A stretch of 40,867 nucleotides of DNA from Komagataeibacter europaeus LMG 18890 (GTDB lineage Bacteria > Pseudomonadota > Alphaproteobacteria > Acetobacterales > Acetobacteraceae). Below are positions 1-7,212 of this stretch, piece by piece. The position numbers were made by a program, and so were the translations under genes. The notes beneath the pieces are model-generated. The model saw nothing but the letters and a program-made list of their open reading frames with translations. It searched no databases and was not told where the DNA came from. Location of the stretch: assembly GCF_000285295.1 (NCBI RefSeq), contig NZ_CADP01000012.1, forward strand, positions 1-40,867. Reading direction: 5' to 3'. Position 1 is the stretch's first letter. The number at the start of each line of letters is the position of its first letter.

Positions 1-372
1 AAAACCCATGGGCCAGGCCAGATACACAGACTTCAGGACACTCCCATCCCCGGCCAGCATTACGATACGGTCGGGGTGGCGCCTCTCCTTGAACCGGCTG
101 ATTTTGAGGGACTTCTTGCTGACAAGGCGTTCGATGTCCACTGGATCGTGGACACCATACGCGCGCAAGGGGCCCGCGTGGTCATTCCCCAGCGTCGGAA
201 CCGCCTCGACAGGCGACCCTTCGATGGAGCCCTGTTCAAGGCACGCCATCTCATCGAGAACTTCTTCTGCAAGCTCAAGGAGTTCAAGCGCATCGCCATG
301 CGAAGCGACAAGACCGACAGATCATTCGCAGCGATGATTTATCTTACCGCCGCAATCATCAATTCGCGTTAA
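1..372 (+). CDS. IS5-family transposase, 5'-truncated by window edge
   Basis: Frame 1 is open from the first base to the TAA at 370-372, giving the last 123 residues of a DDE transposase. Recognisable signatures are the block around ADKAFD (second catalytic Asp, codons 39-44) and the C-terminal block in which RHLIENFF supplies the catalytic Glu, followed by LKEFKRIAMRSDK. These match the IS4/IS5 superfamily, IS1031-like members of which are common in acetic acid bacteria (family knowledge). It would catalyse cut-and-paste movement of the element. The stretch before the second Asp looks shorter than usual, so an internal deletion is possible. An overlapping frame starting at 8 is not the gene. 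Confidence 0.7.
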   Translation, partial: KTHGPGQIHRLQDTPIPGQHYDTVGVAPLLEPADFEGLLADKAFDVHWIVDTIRAQGARVVIPQRRNRLDRRPFDGALFKARHLIENFFCKLKEFKRIAMRSDKTDRSFAAMIYLTAAIINSR

Positions 373-390
373 TTCCCAACAGGCCCTGGA
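1..390 (+). mobile_element. Partial IS5-family insertion sequence, right end
   Basis: The window opens inside an insertion sequence whose transposase C-terminus is read on the plus strand. The right boundary is set at about position 390, because the short palindrome-prone end (AATTCCCAACAGGCCC, from 371) directly follows the transposase stop, as is usual for IS5 elements. The left end lies outside the window, so the terminal repeats cannot be matched and the boundary is approximate. Confidence 0.6.
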
Positions 391-534
391 TAAATGCCGG
401 TTGTATTCATCAACCGTCCGGCGGATTTCGCTATCCCATGCATTCCACTGGGCTGGGGAACGCCCGGCAGCATCAATGCCATCCTTCCATTTATCAAACG
501 GGCTTCTGTCTGCCGATGATGGCTGAATGGCCAC
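325..534 (-). pseudogene. Small gene truncated by the IS insertion
   Basis: A GTG start at 534 is preceded by a good ribosome-binding site (AGGGG, about 8 bases upstream). It encodes roughly 48 residues rich in Trp and charged residues before the frame enters the insertion sequence near 390 and stops at 325. The last ~20 residues are therefore IS-encoded and not native. The segment with WDSEIRRTVDEYNRHL vaguely recalls the N-terminus of some phage- or T6SS-type lysozyme-like proteins, but I do not recognise it securely. It is the 5' remnant of a gene cut by transposition; the rest is probably beyond the IS, outside the window. Confidence 0.4.
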
Positions 535-540
535 GCGCTT

Positions 541-621
541 TTCCCCTGAACAACATGATATTTACTGCTCGTTTCATATCTTTCGATTGATACAGGTAAT
601 AACCTGTGGGTTCAGGGGGAA
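541..621 (-). promoter_or_regulatory. Long-range inverted repeat covering a Shine-Dalgarno site
   Basis: TTCCCCTGAAC at 541-551 is complementary to GTTCAGGGGGAA at 610-621, with one bulged base. A smaller hairpin lies inside, ACAGGT-AATA-ACCTGT at 592-607. In a minus-strand transcript the 541-551 arm contains the AGGGG that serves the GTG start at 534, so pairing would hide it. This could be a leader structure of the truncated gene. A regulatory function is inferred. Confidence 0.35.
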
Positions 622-761
622 TATGGGTATGTTCTGTATGCTGATCTGGAAACGAATATTCAGAATCATTATTTAGAATAATAACAAAAATAGAAAATAT
701 ATTTCCATAACAGACAATCAGAACTCTTTATTGGCCCCGATATGGCGTTTACGCACGGCCA

Positions 762-812
762 TAAAAAAATCCTTCAGGACACACACCCAAACGGGCATAA
801 ATCCTAAAGGAT
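762..812 (-). terminator. Rho-independent terminator downstream of guaA
   Basis: In the guaA transcript, ATCCTTTAGGAT (812 to 801) pairs with GTCCTGAAGGAT (780 to 769) through ten Watson-Crick and two G-U pairs. The loop holds a secondary CCC-GTTT-GGG stem. The structure is followed directly by seven T residues (769 to 763). It lies about 60 bases past the guaA stop. The remaining sequence from 622 to 869 is AT-rich with no convincing gene. Confidence 0.65.
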
Positions 813-869
813 AATAAAACAGAAAATATTTATAATATAGACGCGTTATTTATTGGAAATAATACCTAC

Positions 870-2474
870 TCATTCCCACTCAATCGTTCCCGGCGGCTTG
901 GACGTAATGTCATAGGTCACGCGGTTCACGCCGCGCACTTCATTGACGATCCGTCCGGCCACGCGGTTGAGGAAGGACATGTCGAAGGGATAGATATCCG
1001 CCGTCATGCCATCGGTGCTGGTCACCGCGCGCAGGGCGCAGGCGTAGTCATATGTACGCCCGTCGCCCATGACGCCCACGGTGCGGACCGGCAGCAGCAC
1101 GGCAAAGGCCTGCCAGATGGCGTCGTACAATCCGGCGGAGCGGATTTCCTCAAGGAAGATCGAATCAACCCGCCGCAACAGGTCCAGCTTCTCACGCGTG
1201 ATGGCGCCGGGAATACGGATGGCCAGTCCCGGCCCGGGGAACGGGTGGCGGCCGACGATCGCTTCGGGGATATCCATCTCCCGGCCCAGTTCGCGCACCT
1301 CGTCCTTGAACAGTTCGCGCAGCGGCTCGACCAGTTTCATCTTCATCCGTTCCGGCAGGCCGCCCACGTTGTGGTGCGACTTGATGGTCACGGACGGGCC
1401 GCCGGTAAAGCTGACGCTTTCGATCACGTCGGGATACAGCGTGCCCTGCGCCAGGAATTCGGCGCCACCCAGTTTTGCCGCCTCTTCCTCGAACACTTCA
1501 ATGAACAGGCGGCCAATGGTCTTGCGCTTGATTTCAGGGTCGCTCACCCCTTCCAGCGCGTTCAGGAACAGGTCGGACGCATCGCGGTGGATCAGGTGGA
1601 TGTTGAAGCGGTCCCGGAAGGTCCGGATCACCTCATCCGCCTCACCCGCGCGCAGGATGCCGGGGTCAACGAAAATACAGGTCAGCTGGTCGCCAATGGC
1701 CTGATGGATCAGCACCGCCGCGACCGAGGAATCAACCCCCCCCGACAGGCCACAGATCACACGCCCCTTGCCCATCTGCTGGCGGATGCGGGCAATTTCC
1801 ATTTCACGGAAGCCCGCCATGGTCCACGTGCCCCGGCATCCCGCCACGTCATGGGTGAAGTTGCGCAGCAGCGCCGCGCCATGCGGGGTATGCACCACTT
1901 CGGGGTGGAACTGCACGCCATACAGGCGGCGGCCTTCGTCGGCGATGATGGCGAACGGCGCGCCCTCGCTCACGGCCACGGCCTGGAAACCGGGCGGCAG
2001 CTTTGTCACGCGGTCGCCGTGGCTCATCCATACCTGTTCACGCCCGCCACGTGCCCATGTGCCGCGGAACAGGGCGCAGTCCTTGATGATATCGATATGT
2101 GCGCGGCCGAATTCACGGTGTTCGGATGTTTCCACCGTGCCACCCAGCTGGCGGCACATGGCCTGCTGGCCATAGCAGATGCCCAGCACCGGCACGTTCA
2201 GGGCGAACACCACTTCAGGGATGGTCGGCGCGTCCTTGTCCAGCACGCTGGCCGGGCTGCCGGACAGGATGATGCCCTTCGGCGCAAAGGCGCGAATCCG
2301 CTCGGCGGTGCTGGAATACGGCCAGATTTCGCAATATACCCCGCTTTCACGCACGCGCCGGGCAATCAGCTGGGTGACCTGGCTGCCGAAATCCAGGATC
2401 AGGATACGATCCTCATGCAGGGATTCATCAAGTCCTGCGACAGGGGCGGCGGTCTTCGCGGTATCGTTCATCAT
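870..2474 (-). CDS. guaA: GMP synthase (glutamine-hydrolysing)
   Basis: Converts XMP to GMP with glutamine and ATP, the last step of guanine nucleotide synthesis, in the cytoplasm. The N-terminal class I amidotransferase domain has GICYGQQ with nucleophile Cys100 and a later VQFHPEV carrying the His/Glu pair. The ATP-pyrophosphatase domain has the P-loop SGGVDSS. The C-terminus ends in the family-typical PPGTIEWE. From the tandem ATG at 2474/2471 the protein is 534 residues, close to the usual ~525. A reading frame opening at 2582 would add an atypical 36-residue leader, so I reject it. The gene is divergent from the small secreted protein at 2639 and closes with a clear terminator. Confidence 0.97.
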   Translation of the reverse strand: MMNDTAKTAAPVAGLDESLHEDRILILDFGSQVTQLIARRVRESGVYCEIWPYSSTAERIRAFAPKGIILSGSPASVLDKDAPTIPEVVFALNVPVLGICYGQQAMCRQLGGTVETSEHREFGRAHIDIIKDCALFRGTWARGGREQVWMSHGDRVTKLPPGFQAVAVSEGAPFAIIADEGRRLYGVQFHPEVVHTPHGAALLRNFTHDVAGCRGTWTMAGFREMEIARIRQQMGKGRVICGLSGGVDSSVAAVLIHQAIGDQLTCIFVDPGILRAGEADEVIRTFRDRFNIHLIHRDASDLFLNALEGVSDPEIKRKTIGRLFIEVFEEEAAKLGGAEFLAQGTLYPDVIESVSFTGGPSVTIKSHHNVGGLPERMKMKLVEPLRELFKDEVRELGREMDIPEAIVGRHPFPGPGLAIRIPGAITREKLDLLRRVDSIFLEEIRSAGLYDAIWQAFAVLLPVRTVGVMGDGRTYDYACALRAVTSTDGMTADIYPFDMSFLNRVAGRIVNEVRGVNRVTYDITSKPPGTIEWE

Positions 2475-2638
2475 GTATCTTTCGGTCGCGGCATTATCGA
2501 TAGAACAGGCTTCCAGCATGAGCTGGCAACATATTGCAAGGGTGGGATAGTCTTTCCCGCGCAGATAGCACAATATATGCATTCAGGCAGGCCTGTCTTT
2601 CCTGTCGGCTCCGACAAACCGGATCATATGGTTGTTTC

Positions 2639-3028
2639 ATGACTGCACGTTCTTTCCTGCTGGCGGCCGCCTGCGCCGCCTGCCTTCCCCTTGCCGCTTC
2701 CCCCGCGCGCGCCGACGCCAAAAATGACCCCGTGGGACTGTGGACGGGGCAACTGGTGCGCGACCAGGGCAACTGCAGCACCGAAACCGGCAACACCTCC
2801 ACCTTCCAGATCGGCACGAAACGCATGACGTTCACCCCGGCCGACGGATCCATAGCATTGACGGGCGTGCCGCAGAAAAAGGCTGACCTGTACCATACCG
2901 AAACCGTGGTCAGGCAGCCATCTGGCGCCGCCTTCCCCATGGTGTTCGAAGCCCGCCCGGAAGGCAACACGATGGTCGGCACCTACGGCACCCCGCGCTG
3001 CCGGGCGCATATCGTGATGAAACGCTAG
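2639..3028 (+). CDS. Small secreted or periplasmic protein, unknown function
   Basis: 129 residues. The N-terminus (Arg4, then an Ala/Leu-rich core to about residue 20, ending ASPARADA) is a Sec signal peptide with a likely cut after an AxA motif near residue 25. The mature part has DPVGLWTGQLVRDQGNCS near its start and two cysteines (in GNCS and PRCRA) that could form a disulfide in the periplasm. It looks like a small beta-rich domain, with GTYGTPRCRAHIVMKR at the end. I do not recognise a named family. It is divergent from guaA and is followed by a Nudix gene 96 bases on. The ATG at 2639 is chosen because it begins the signal peptide; the ribosome-binding site is weak. Confidence 0.7.
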   Translation: MTARSFLLAAACAACLPLAASPARADAKNDPVGLWTGQLVRDQGNCSTETGNTSTFQIGTKRMTFTPADGSIALTGVPQKKADLYHTETVVRQPSGAAFPMVFEARPEGNTMVGTYGTPRCRAHIVMKR

Positions 3029-3124
3029 TTTTTTCCTGCCTGCCGGGCCGTGTTCACGCAATCGGGAACAAAGCGGTCCGATACAGGCATGGATGCGGGG
3101 CCACGATCCGATATATTCTCATAT

Positions 3125-3631
3125 ATGGCTGATAACATGACACTAGCCGGGGCCGTCCTGTCCATTGTGGTCCGCAACGGGCGCATGCTGCTGGTCTGCA
3201 GGCGCAATCCACCGGATCAGGGGCTGTGGGGGTTTCCCGGCGGCCGCATCGAATACGGCGAAAGCTACCTGGACGCGGCAGCGCGCGAACTGCGTGAGGA
3301 AACCGGCTTCATCACCCATGCCGAGGGCACGCTGACGGCCTTTGACCTGATCGACCGTGACGATACGGGCCGGATCCGCTTCCACTACCTGATCGTGGCC
3401 GTGAAATGCCATGACAATGGCTGGACCGATATCACGGCGGGCGATGATGCGTGCGACGTGGGGTGGTTTGACATGGCGCAGGTGCGCGCCGACCCCGCCG
3501 CCTTCAGCCCCGGCCTGCTGGAACTGGGCACGCTGGCCCTGTCCCCGCGCGGCATCGCCCCATGGCCGGTGGCCGCACAGGTACGCACCCCCGCCCCCCA
3601 TTCCCCCCGGACCGAGAGCATCCCGTCATGA
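3125..3631 (+). CDS. Nudix hydrolase
   Basis: Cytoplasmic hydrolase of a nucleoside-diphosphate-linked substrate. The full Nudix box G-x5-E-x7-RE-L-R-EE-T-G-F is present at residues 40-62, counting from the ATG at 3125, and supplies the metal-binding glutamates. The strand before it (LLVCRRNPPDQGLWGFPGG) resembles the MutT/ADP-ribose pyrophosphatase type, but the substrate cannot be read from sequence. Length is 168 residues. The start is uncertain: in-frame ATG 3089 and GTG 3050 would add 12 or 25 residues, and none has a strong ribosome-binding site. Its TGA overlaps the ATG of the next gene (ATGA at 3628), so the two are probably translated together. Confidence 0.85.
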   Translation: MADNMTLAGAVLSIVVRNGRMLLVCRRNPPDQGLWGFPGGRIEYGESYLDAAARELREETGFITHAEGTLTAFDLIDRDDTGRIRFHYLIVAVKCHDNGWTDITAGDDACDVGWFDMAQVRADPAAFSPGLLELGTLALSPRGIAPWPVAAQVRTPAPHSPRTESIPS

Positions 3632-3975
3632 CCCAGATTTCTGCCCTGATTGTCGAGGACGAGGCAACGATAGCGGAACTGGTCGCCACCATGCTGGAGG
3701 CAAACGGCATTCACGCCACCATAAGCCCCGACGTGGCCGACGCCATGCAGCGGATCGGGGATACGCGCTATACGCTGGCGCTGGTGGACCTGACCCTGCC
3801 CGATGGCGACCCGGACGCCCTGATCGCCACGGCGCAGGCCCAGGGCTGCCATGTGATCGTGATGAGCGGCGACCCCGACCGTCTGGCCGGTTACGCGCCG
3901 CTGCCGCTGCTGGAAAAACCCTTCCGCATGAAGGCATTGCTGGAACAGGTCCGTCAGGTCGCCCCGGTGGCCTGA
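3628..3975 (+). CDS. Stand-alone response-regulator receiver domain protein
   Basis: 115 residues forming one CheY-like receiver with no output domain. Visible signature residues are the acidic pair Glu10/Asp11, phospho-acceptor Asp54 (in LALVDLTLP), Ser80 in the switch position and Lys97 in LEKPF. The segment LAGYAPLPLLEKPF recalls the FATGUY class of single-domain receivers found in alphaproteobacteria, which act as phosphate sinks or relay proteins (family knowledge). No histidine kinase is nearby. The start codon overlaps the Nudix stop. The gene ends at a nested inverted repeat that separates it from the convergent glycosyltransferase. Which kinase it serves cannot be inferred. Confidence 0.85.
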   Translation: MTQISALIVEDEATIAELVATMLEANGIHATISPDVADAMQRIGDTRYTLALVDLTLPDGDPDALIATAQAQGCHVIVMSGDPDRLAGYAPLPLLEKPFRMKALLEQVRQVAPVA

Positions 3976-3993
3976 CCCTTAACGCCTGGGAAT

Positions 3994-4074
3994 CAAACGT
4001 TTTTTGTGCCGCGCTTTTTTCAAAAGGCGGTATTCCCTGAAACTTTTAAAAAAAAGCTTCACCAGAAACTTTTG
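3994..4074. repeat. Nested inverted repeat between convergent genes, likely bidirectional terminator
   Basis: An outer pair, CAAACGTTTTTTGTG (3994-4008) and CACCAGAAACTTTTG (4060-4074), is complementary at 12 of 15 positions. Inside lie a GC-arm hairpin (4009-4030, CCGCGC/GGCGG around TTTTTTCAAAA) and a second hairpin TGAAACTTTT-AAAA-AAAGCTTCA-like (4038-4061, 9 of 10 pairs). A and T runs flank the stems on both strands, as expected for a terminator serving both convergent genes. Similar low-GC composite elements are, to my memory, repeated in acetic acid bacterial genomes; that was not checked. Confidence 0.55.
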
Positions 4075-4086
4075 ATACTGTCCCTG

Positions 4087-5541
4087 TTACGGCGTGGGCA
4101 GCCTTACGATGGTGCTGCGCTGTGCGGGTGACAGGTCCGTGCGCAGACTGACGCGGTACAGGGCAACCCGTTCCGCCACACGTCCCTGCCGCCCACGCAC
4201 AAGTGTATCGACCTGCCGGACCGACACGAATACATCGCGGTCAAAATCACGGCGGGGATTACAGACCATGATCCCGTCGCCCGAAACATCATGCGGCAGG
4301 TTGAACAGCGCCCAGCGCGGCTCCATCCCCGCCACGACCCGGCCGGGCATGACGGTGGCCAGTTCCGCCGCCGTGCCGTAGTCACACGCGGCAATGAAAT
4401 CACCCGGTCGCGCCTGGTCCGCGATCCGGGTGGCCAGATCACGCCAGCCCGCCATCTGCCGCAACGCCACGTCCGTATGGGCTGACAGCGGCAGCGGGGC
4501 GAACAGCGCCTGCATGTAAACCAGCGCGCCAACCAGCACGCCCCCCCCGATCGCCCAGCGGCCCCACCGCCATGCCACCGTGGCGGTACCTGCCGCCAGC
4601 ATGGGATAGATCACCACCGGCCAGTTCGCCTGCACCCGGTCGCCCATGGCATGCTGCATGAATACACAGGCCGGCAGCAGCGTCATGCATGACAGTAACG
4701 CGCAACCGCCCCCCCGCCGTGCATGGCGCAGCGCGACCACCTGCCCCCATATGAAAAAGGCCGCGATGCCCGGCGTCATCAACCCGATCTGTCCCGCCGC
4801 CAGTTCGGTCAGGAACTGCACGGCCCGGCCCGGATGCCAGTCCGCTGTCCGCCCGCCCTGCCGGACAAAACTGGCCCAGTCATGCCGCGCATTCCACCAC
4901 ACCACCGGTGCGACGCACGCGGCCGCCACCACCACGCCGCCCACAACGCCCGGCACCTGCCGCAACCCCCATGCGCGGTGACGCAGCCCCCGGACCACCA
5001 GCCACAGCCCGATGCCGCCAACCGGCAGGATGGCGGTATATTTACTGTCGCACGCAAGGCCCGCGGCCAGCCCCGCCACCAGCCACCAGCCCGTCCCCGC
5101 CCCAACCGTGACGCGGCCCATGGCGCATAGCAGTACGGATATGAAAAACATCACCGGCATGTCCGGTGTTATGACAACCGACTGAATTGCCAGCGCCAGA
5201 GTCGCCTGCAACATGACGCAGGCCCGCATGCCCCCTGCCCGCCCCGCATCGGGCAGCAGGTCGCGCACGGCGCGGAACACGAAAAAGGACAGCCCCGCCC
5301 CCGCCAGCACCCCCACCAGCCGGACGCCAAACGCATTGTCACCGCCCAGCAGCATGCCCAGCCGTATCCACACCGCCACCATGGGCGGATGGTCAAGGTA
5401 GCCTGCGGCGGGGGCGAAGGCCCACAGCCGGTAATACGCTTCATCAGGGGAAAGTGGCAGGATACCCGCCACGACCAGCCGCAGGCCGGCCAGCAGCACA
5501 AGCAGGTACAGCCACCAGCGCGGGCTGTACCGCACCCTCAC
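4087..5541 (-). CDS. GT39/PMT-like membrane glycosyltransferase
   Basis: 484 residues with about a dozen hydrophobic segments, placing it in the inner membrane. The first periplasmic loop carries SPDEAYY (acidic pair Asp33/Glu34) and GYLDHPPM (residues 47-54). These are the catalytic-loop signatures of the PMT_2 / ArnT-like GT39-GT83 families, which transfer a sugar from a polyprenyl phosphate to an acceptor. Donor and acceptor are not readable; lipid A or a cell-surface polymer would be typical. The GTG start at 5541 overlaps the stop of the upstream Lrp-type regulator (GTGA), so it is probably translated from the same mRNA. It ends at the nested inverted repeat. Confidence 0.8.
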   Translation of the reverse strand: MRVRYSPRWWLYLLVLLAGLRLVVAGILPLSPDEAYYRLWAFAPAAGYLDHPPMVAVWIRLGMLLGGDNAFGVRLVGVLAGAGLSFFVFRAVRDLLPDAGRAGGMRACVMLQATLALAIQSVVITPDMPVMFFISVLLCAMGRVTVGAGTGWWLVAGLAAGLACDSKYTAILPVGGIGLWLVVRGLRHRAWGLRQVPGVVGGVVVAAACVAPVVWWNARHDWASFVRQGGRTADWHPGRAVQFLTELAAGQIGLMTPGIAAFFIWGQVVALRHARRGGGCALLSCMTLLPACVFMQHAMGDRVQANWPVVIYPMLAAGTATVAWRWGRWAIGGGVLVGALVYMQALFAPLPLSAHTDVALRQMAGWRDLATRIADQARPGDFIAACDYGTAAELATVMPGRVVAGMEPRWALFNLPHDVSGDGIMVCNPRRDFDRDVFVSVRQVDTLVRGRQGRVAERVALYRVSLRTDLSPAQRSTIVRLPTP

Positions 5542-6008
5542 ACAGGCACGCCGGGACGGTTCAGGCTGGTGCGGATGGTCTGCAGCGTCTGCACGCGCAC
5601 CACGTGCGGGGCTTCGGTCAACTGGCGGGTCAGCAGGTTTTCATGGGTCGCGTCGCGCGCCACCAGCCGGACCAGGAAATCCCCCCCGCCCCGGATCATG
5701 TGGCATTCACGCACTTCCGGCCAGCCCGATACCTGGTTTTCAAAAGCGGACAGGACCGCTTCCTTCTGGCTGTCCAGCCCGATCAGCGCGAACAGCGTGA
5801 TCGACCATCCCAGCCGCGCGCCATCCGTATCGGCATGGTAGCCACGGATCACGTGGTCTTCCTCCAGCCGGCGCATGCGGCGCAGGCAGGGCGGCGCGGA
5901 AATGCCCACGCGCCGCGCAAGTTCCACGTTCGTCATGCGTCCGTCCAGCTGAAGCTCGGCCACAATCCGACGGTCAATCGCATCCAGATCAGCCATCCGT
6001 TCCGCCAT
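5538..6008 (-). CDS. Lrp/AsnC family transcriptional regulator
   Basis: 156 residues. The N-terminal helix-turn-helix is at residues 8-56 (DAIDRRIVAELQLDGR, then NVELARRVGISAPPCLRRMRRLEE). A C-terminal RAM/AsnC ligand-binding domain follows (GLDSQKEAVLSAFENQV, then ECHMIRGGGDFLVRLVARD). It binds DNA as a multimer and usually senses an amino acid. The ATG at 6008 has GGAACAGG just upstream; ATG 5996 is an alternative, and the frame is open back to 6116. It is divergent from trxB and coupled to the GT39 gene. In rhizobia an lrp gene also sits beside trxB and lsrB, so this neighbourhood looks conserved (from memory). Confidence 0.92.
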   Translation of the reverse strand: MAERMADLDAIDRRIVAELQLDGRMTNVELARRVGISAPPCLRRMRRLEEDHVIRGYHADTDGARLGWSITLFALIGLDSQKEAVLSAFENQVSGWPEVRECHMIRGGGDFLVRLVARDATHENLLTRQLTEAPHVVRVQTLQTIRTSLNRPGVPV

Positions 6009-6149
6009 GCCTGTTCCATCTTTCGCAAAGGGGGCGGCTGTCGCGCCCATATGCCGTAATAATGATGCCCTTCCTACTCCAACCCTTGCACGGACGCCAG
6101 TGGACGACCATACCAAAGGAAATTGTGACGATAGGGTTTTTCTGATCTC

Positions 6150-7106
6150 ATGCCCCAGACGTGTTCTACCGACCTGCTTGTCATTGGTGCGGGTCCCGCC
6201 GGTTACACTGCCGCCATCTATGCCGCGCGCGCGAATCTTTCCCCCGTCCTGGTCGCCGGGCTGCAGCCCGGCGGGCAGTTGATGATCACCACGGATGTGG
6301 AAAATTATCCCGGCTTCGCCAAGGGCGTGCAGGGACCGGACCTGATGATGCAGATGGCCGAACAGGCCGGCAATGTCGGCACGCGGCTTATGGATGACAT
6401 CATCGTCTCATGCGATTTCACCCGCGCTGACGGCACCGGCCGGTTCTACGCCACCGGCGATTCCGGCACGGTGTATGAAGCGCGCAGCGTGATCATCGCC
6501 ACCGGCGCGCAGGCCAAGTGGCAGGGCGTGCCGGGGGAAAAGGAATTCCAGGGTTCCGGCGTTTCGGCCTGCGCCACATGCGACGGCTTTTTCTATCGCG
6601 GCAAGCGGGTGGCCGTGGTGGGCGGCGGCAATACGGCGGTGGAAGAAGCGCTGTACCTGACCCACCACGCCAGCCACGTGACCCTGATCCACCGCCGCGA
6701 CAGCCTGCGCGCGGAAAAGATCCTGCAGGACCGGCTGCACGCCAACCCGAAGATTTCGGTCATATGGAACAGTGCGGTCGAACGCATTACCGGCAGCGGC
6801 ACGCCCCCCGTGGTCACGGGGGCGGACCTGCGCAACACCGTGACCGGCGCGATGCAGCATATTGATGTTGACGGGGTGTTCGTTGCCATCGGCCATGCGC
6901 CAAATACCACAATTTTCCGTGATGTGGTGGCGATCGATACAGACGGTTACATCATCACCACGCCGGGCAGTACCCGCACCTCCGTTGCCGGCGTTTTCGC
7001 CGCGGGTGACGTGCAGGACAAGATATTCCGCCAGGCGGTGACAGCGGCTGGCACCGGGTGCATGGCGGCACTGGAAGCCGAGCGCTTTCTTGCGGCAGCG
7101 CAGTAA
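6150..7106 (+). CDS. trxB: Thioredoxin-disulfide reductase
   Basis: 318-residue flavoprotein that reduces thioredoxin with NADPH in the cytoplasm. Features in order: FAD-binding GAGPAG (13-18), the GGQL segment, ATGA (117-120), the redox-active Cys141-Ala-Thr-Cys144-Asp, the NADPH-binding GGGNTA (158-163) with HRR (181-183), and the C-terminal FAD signature GVFAAGDV. Length is normal for the low-molecular-weight type. It is divergent from the Lrp-type regulator and followed by a LysR gene 106 bases on. The only plausible start is the ATG at 6150, with a poorly spaced AGGG upstream. Confidence 0.97.
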   Translation: MPQTCSTDLLVIGAGPAGYTAAIYAARANLSPVLVAGLQPGGQLMITTDVENYPGFAKGVQGPDLMMQMAEQAGNVGTRLMDDIIVSCDFTRADGTGRFYATGDSGTVYEARSVIIATGAQAKWQGVPGEKEFQGSGVSACATCDGFFYRGKRVAVVGGGNTAVEEALYLTHHASHVTLIHRRDSLRAEKILQDRLHANPKISVIWNSAVERITGSGTPPVVTGADLRNTVTGAMQHIDVDGVFVAIGHAPNTTIFRDVVAIDTDGYIITTPGSTRTSVAGVFAAGDVQDKIFRQAVTAAGTGCMAALEAERFLAAAQ

Positions 7107-7158
7107 TGAAACATGAAGAGTCCTTGACCTGCCTCCGTATTTCCTTCACCACAACGTT

Positions 7159-7174
7159 TAGTGTCATAACACTT
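7159..7174. promoter_or_regulatory. Inverted repeat, candidate LysR operator
   Basis: AGTGT-CATA-ACACT at 7160-7173 is a perfect dyad fitting the T-N11-A type of LysR site. It lies 40 bases before the start of the LysR gene, where autoregulation is typical. Function is inferred from position and symmetry only. Confidence 0.35.
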
Positions 7175-7212
7175 GGCGCGCCCTTTATTAGATAGCAAAG
7201 CGGAGTCAACGC

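Noticed and set aside
8-337. 109-residue frame at the left edge
   Set aside because: Wrong frame of the transposase; frame 1 carries the DDE motifs.
1245-2642. 465-residue frame opposite guaA
   Set aside because: It is the antisense shadow of guaA; composition is His/Gln/Arg-rich with no motif, while guaA has full catalytic motifs.
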